Source of the DNA: Lepas anatifera | Taxonomy: Eukaryota > Arthropoda > Thecostraca > Lepadidae | Assembly: GCA_034440635.1 (NCBI GenBank) | Contig: JAOTON010001685.1 | Coordinates: forward strand, 492,001-556,000 | Direction: 5' to 3' | Length of the DNA stretch: 64,000 bases | Shown here: in pieces, positions 60,981 through 64,000 of the stretch | Layout of the letters: each line of letters starts with the position of its first letter | Numbering within the stretch: position 1 is the stretch's first letter | Notes under the pieces: model-generated | Told to the model about the DNA's origin: nothing | The model's input: the letters and a program-made list of their open reading frames with translations, nothing else | Database searches by the model: none | Translations under genes and position numbers: made by a program

Positions 60981-61265
60981 TGATCAATTATCGTTCAATA
61001 CGTCCTGGTTTTGCGAAACTCTTAACAATAGGGCCAAGAGCTACATAAAATCTCAACATCAAGAGTAAAAAATATAGGATTCCAAGAGTAAAAATGTGCA
61101 TTTGTTCTTCCATTCCCAAATCCCACAATTATCAATTATCTGTCAATACGTTCTGGTTTTGTGAAACTCTTAACAATATGGGCAAGAGCTTATCAACATC
61201 ATGAGTAAAAAAAATTAGGATTCCAAGAGTAAAAATGTGCATTTGTTCTCCCCTTCCCAAATCTC
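60981..61265. repeat. Tandem duplication, unit about 148 bp
   Basis: Two copies share TCAATACGTCCTGGTTTTGC with one or two changes, AACTCTTAACAATA, and GGATTCCAAGAGTAAAAATG followed by TGCATTTGTTC. The second starts about 148 bp after the first, with a short internal deletion. Confidence 0.85.
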
Positions 61266-61493
61266 ACTATTCTCAAGTTTTGATTTTTCAATGGAATTTA
61301 GAGTGAGCTTAATCGAACTCACATTGAATTTTAAAACCGGATGTGTGAATTTGGATATATAAGGGGACCGAATCCGCACCACTGATTGTATCAGGGGTAG
61401 CTAGGAGCCTGACAGGAAACTGGTTGGGTACAGTAGGTGCGAGAGATAAGGATGCCAGCTCTAAATTCTGACAGGTATCATACACGGGCGTCC

Positions 61494-61581
61494 TTCCTCA
61501 TTTCACCTTGTTCTTCACCAATGTTAACTCCATAGTTTTCAAGCAGCTTCAGAAAGCACAGTCGCAAATACGTGCCCATTG
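61494..61581 (-). other. Speculative small exon of the ACE-like gene
   Basis: Minus-strand frame MGTYLRLCFLKLLENYG then VNIGEEQGEM resembles the ACE helix LHAFVRRALHRRYG with a following E.G. Its bounding phases (1 in, 0 out) fit both neighbouring exons, and GTATGA could be a donor. The acceptor has a poor pyrimidine tract, and about 20 residues before and 35 after would still be missing. Treat as a hint only. Confidence 0.18.
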
Positions 61582-61659
61582 CTCATATTTTCCATGATCC
61601 AAAGAATGCGCCCGCAAAAATACGTTTTGCTCTTTATCTTATAATTGCAAAATTATTTT

Positions 61660-62110
61660 GAAACAGTAAGCATGAACAAATATCCCATTGGCAGCAATCC
61701 AGTGATAGGAGAGTTTTCAAAAGCTGCAAAATATGGCCTTGCGAATACAGAATGTGAAAACTTAGGATTTCTCAGCCTATATTGCTCCTGATCCAGACAT
61801 AAGAGCAATTTTCTAAAGCTGCAAAACACGGCCTGGAGCATGAAGGCTTAACATTGATGGACATGCCAAAAAGCCTAAGAACAAATCGTTCCCAGTAAAA
61901 CAAACTATGACAACTATCGTCCAAATTAACATTAATTCTGCAGTTTAAAATAAGACCTAAAGCTCTTGAGTATTGTAGTGATCAGCATTCTAGATCGGAA
62001 ATTCGGAGTCCCTGGTTTAAATCCAGACCTAGAAGTAATTTTTCATAGCTTCAAAAGGCTGGTTTACCATTGCTGAAAGCACAAAGAAGCCTAACGACAT
62101 GAACTTTATA
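61660..62110 (+). mobile_element. Probable tRNA-derived SINE fragments
   Basis: TAGTGATCAGCATTCTAG (A-box-like) is followed about 30 bp later by GGTTTAAATCC (B-box-like) at 61977-62027. The segment after it, TTTCATAGCTTCAAAAGGCT with AAAGCACAAAGAAGCCTAA, recurs in altered form at about 61710-61760 and 61805-61880. The three related tails suggest stacked or partial copies. Confidence 0.45.
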
Positions 62111-62315
62111 ATGCATGAACTGTATAAAACAGTCACTCCATGACACGTTCCCTAAGGCTAAAAAGATGACCTCGGTGCAAATGTAGATAACTGTACCTAT
62201 TGTACATATGTGTATTATTTTACATATACGCTGAGCACAAAATGGTGGATATCAATACCTTGTTTTGGTGGGGGCTGGCATCAGATCTATGTGTTACAGG
62301 GAGGATAGAAAATCC

Positions 62316-62511
62316 GGGTGTTTAAAACGACCCTAGGGTGGTTAAAACGACCCTGATGGACCAGGGAGGTTTTAACCACCCTAGGGTCGTTATAACCACC
62401 CTAGGGTCGTTACAACCACCCTGACCAATCAGGGTCGTTTTAAACACCCTAGGGTGGTTTCAAATACCCTAGGGTAGTTATAAACACCCTAGGGTGGTTA
62501 CAACCACCCTG
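62316..62511. repeat. 20-bp array of the palindrome AACCACCCTAGGGTGGTT
   Basis: CCCTAGGG recurs at 62331, 62379, 62399, 62447, 62467 and 62487, with a 20-bp spacing inside each run. Most copies are perfect or near-perfect 18-bp palindromes joined by TATA- or TAAA-like linkers. At about 62351 and 62419 the centre is expanded to CCCTGATGGACCAGGG and CCCTGACCAATCAGGG. The whole array can fold into serial hairpins. Confidence 0.9.
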
Positions 62512-62734
62512 CTGATTTCAAACGCATTTTATTTGTATCCATCATGCAGTCAGTTATTCATCAAGAAATTGCGAACCTGGAAGGGAATATAAACAAGGCT
62601 CAGAGCGGGAATAATAATATTGATCTTCAATGCACATCAGTTAGATGTTTTGAGAACTAAAGAGGCGAGGGTCTTCAAGGATTATATGTTTTGTGCTCTG
62701 AGTGTCTATTCTGTTATCCTATTTTCGTTGCCAA

Positions 62735-63110
62735 CAGTCTAAGAATCGCCTGGAAGATCGTGAACTGCGCCCCACTTACAAAGGATATTTCGGAATCACT
62801 CTGAATTATTGTTCGACTGGCTGGCTATCGTCTGTGAACCGGCCATGAATTAGGTGCCATTGTCCGATCACAGGATGGCGGGTACACTAAAAGGGCATAA
62901 CTTTTTATTTATCTCCCGCGCTTGTACTGTAGCAAATTTCAAAAGGTAGCCTTGATAAGCGAGGATGAACTTGAAATCTCTATTTTGCTCGTTCTCATAA
63001 TGGAAATCCACTTCAGCTGAAGAATCCAGAGCCTTTGATGGAAGAGGCCTCACTCTGATTCCCTTCTTTGACTGGTTTCTCTTTTTCATGTGCATGTGCT
63101 TTCTCCTGCG
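62735..63110 (-). pseudogene. KRBA2/SCAND3-like integrase core fragment, degenerate
   Basis: Minus-strand translation gives a basic segment KKRNQSKKGIRVRPLPSKAL, then SSAEVDF, then DFKFILAYQGYLLKFATVQA. These match the zinc-finger-to-catalytic-core stretch of retroelement-derived integrases of the KRBA2/SCAND3 type (pattern VDLIDMQ...FKFIxxYQDHLTKFxxLR). Further on the frame reads PAIL-stop-SDNGT-stop-F, matching PNILQSDNGREF, which holds the second catalytic Asp, and then AVHDLPGDS, matching LVHGKPRHSQS. Two in-frame stops and a deletion of about nine residues show it is dead. It lies between the confirmed and candidate exons of the ACE-like gene. Confidence 0.7.
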
Positions 63111-63298
63111 TACCTGATTATGGCTAGGGGAATTAAAAAAGTAGACAGATCCATTTTAACGAGTTTTGGCTGATGTTGAAATAGTGTCTCTAGACTTTTG
63201 AGATAATTGTGTCACGCCCCGCATGTAACATGGTCAGATGAACAATGTGTAGCTTACCATAAATTTCTAATTTATCATAACCTTCAAGTCGGACTTAC

Positions 63299-63420
63299 CA
63301 TTTTCGGACCAGTCTCTATACAGAACTGTAGTTGACAAAGAGAGGGTACGCAGCCACTGACGAAGTTTGTTTTCCGTCGGTTTAACGCTGCTGTCTGCGC
63401 TTCGCACTAGGTCATACCAT
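63299..63420 (-). CDS. Candidate upstream exon of the ACE-like gene (WYDLVRSADSSVKP...)
   Basis: Acceptor GTGTGACAG before ATGGTATG; consensus donor AAATG/GTAAGT. The exon is open in one frame for 40 codons (phase 2 in, phase 1 out). WYDLVRSADSSVKP lines up without gaps with a human ACE segment of the form WEGWxNAAGxPLKP, and the end YRDWSEN resembles WRSWYN about 27 residues later. This would place it roughly 60-80 residues N-terminal to the exon at 59327, so at least one exon between them is missing. The match is short and by eye. The third minisatellite directly abuts the acceptor, as in the confirmed exon at 51336. Confidence 0.45.
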
Positions 63421-63580
63421 CTGTCACACGGACCGACACGGTCCGGGCCGGGTCGGCTGACCTGTCGCACGGACCGACACGACCCGGGCCGGGTCGGCTG
63501 ACCTGTCGCACGGACCGACACGGCCCGGGCCAGGCCGGCTGACCTGTCGCACGGACCGACACGATCCGGGCCGGGTCGGC
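63421..63580 (-). repeat. 41-bp minisatellite (4 copies) abutting the candidate upstream exon
   Basis: Plus-strand unit contains CTGTCGCACGGACCGACACG and CCGGGCCGGGTCGGCTGAC. On the minus strand each unit holds GTCCGTGCGACAG, nearly the same as the acceptor GTCCGTGTGACAG of the exon at 63420. It is GC-rich in an AT-rich setting. Confidence 0.92.
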
Positions 63581-64000
63581 CCTAACACGTATACTGACGT
63601 CTGGATTGTGGTATTTGGGGAATGCATTGGCAGACTTTAAAATAATAAACATGTCTACAGGCTTATGAATCTATGTTTGTGTTTATTTTGCATTTATTTC
63701 ATAGTATAGAGAAAGAATCCAAATTTTGATATCATCCTGAGCTTTGTCAGGTTCTCAGGGATGAGCATGGAGTAATAAGCTGGGGGTAACAGCAAGCGTG
63801 ACCAGAAGCATTGCAGCTCAATATGACAATTAAAACATGGAAAACAAGCTAAAATTATTTTGGGTTTCTATAGCTGTTTCAGACGCATAATCTTAGCGAA
63901 TAATATTGTCATTCAAATTGCAGATATAATATAAGTTCTACCTAATGACAGCACTGATATTTTCACGATCGCCAACGCACCATTGCGAAGCTTAACACGC
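63581..64000. other. Window end, no exon seen
   Basis: AT-rich DNA upstream of the 41-bp minisatellite. The 5' exons of the ACE-like gene, including its signal peptide, would be expected here or beyond, but none was recognised. Confidence 0.4.

Noticed and set aside
61350..61490. Missing MWAQ-type exon of the ACE-like gene
   Set aside because: A short Pro-rich frame is present but has no GT donor and only a vague pattern match.
62316..62511. Interstitial telomere repeat
   Set aside because: The unit is the palindrome CCACCCTAGGGTGG with a 20-bp period, not a TTAGG or TTAGGG tandem.

Overview
The window is nuclear DNA of a metazoan, most likely a marine arthropod such as a crustacean; that placement is inference. 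Exons are short, with GT-AG introns of 0.5 to several kb. There are tRNA-derived SINEs, hAT-type MITEs with 8-bp target duplications, a KRBA2-like integrase relic and many micro- and minisatellites. No bacterial operon, rRNA or CRISPR locus is visible, and nearly every long open frame elsewhere is noncoding or sits inside a tandem repeat.

The one gene that can be named lies on the minus strand between about 50.25 and 59.5 kb, with a probable further 5' exon at 63.3-63.4 kb. Six exons join in perfect phase. They encode the C-terminal half of a peptidase family M2 (angiotensin-converting enzyme, ACE) protein, followed by an acidic stalk, one transmembrane helix and a short basic tail. The zinc-binding HEMGH segment reads NKMAA, the HEAIGD segment reads ADAVAG, and the substrate- and chloride-contact residues near the C-terminus are replaced. 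The product is therefore a membrane-anchored ACE-like pseudoenzyme, comparable to nematode ACN-1 and the inactive insect Ance paralogues.

Three minisatellites sit exactly on exon boundaries of this gene. About 62 copies of a 43-bp unit fill one intron, and the unit contains the intron's own 3' splice site. About 22 copies of a 46-bp unit start at the stop codon and contain the last codons and the stop. Four copies of a 41-bp unit abut the acceptor of the candidate 5' exon. Exon-edge sequence appears to have seeded repeat expansion repeatedly in one gene.

The rest of the window (1-49 kb) is repeat-rich intergenic or deep intronic DNA. It holds complete MITEs at 29.6-30.2, 40.4-40.7 and 42.4-42.7 kb, other inverted-repeat elements at 3.2-3.5, 10.8-11.6 and 46.8-47.6 kb, and a TTAA-flanked AGGTCA-rich family at 22, 47.6, 57.2 and 60-61 kb. 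Large minisatellites lie at 16.4, 27.2, 27.8-29.5 and 30.4 kb. A single candidate exon of unknown identity is at 18.3 kb. An array of near-perfect 18-bp palindromes with a 20-bp period lies at 62.3-62.5 kb.
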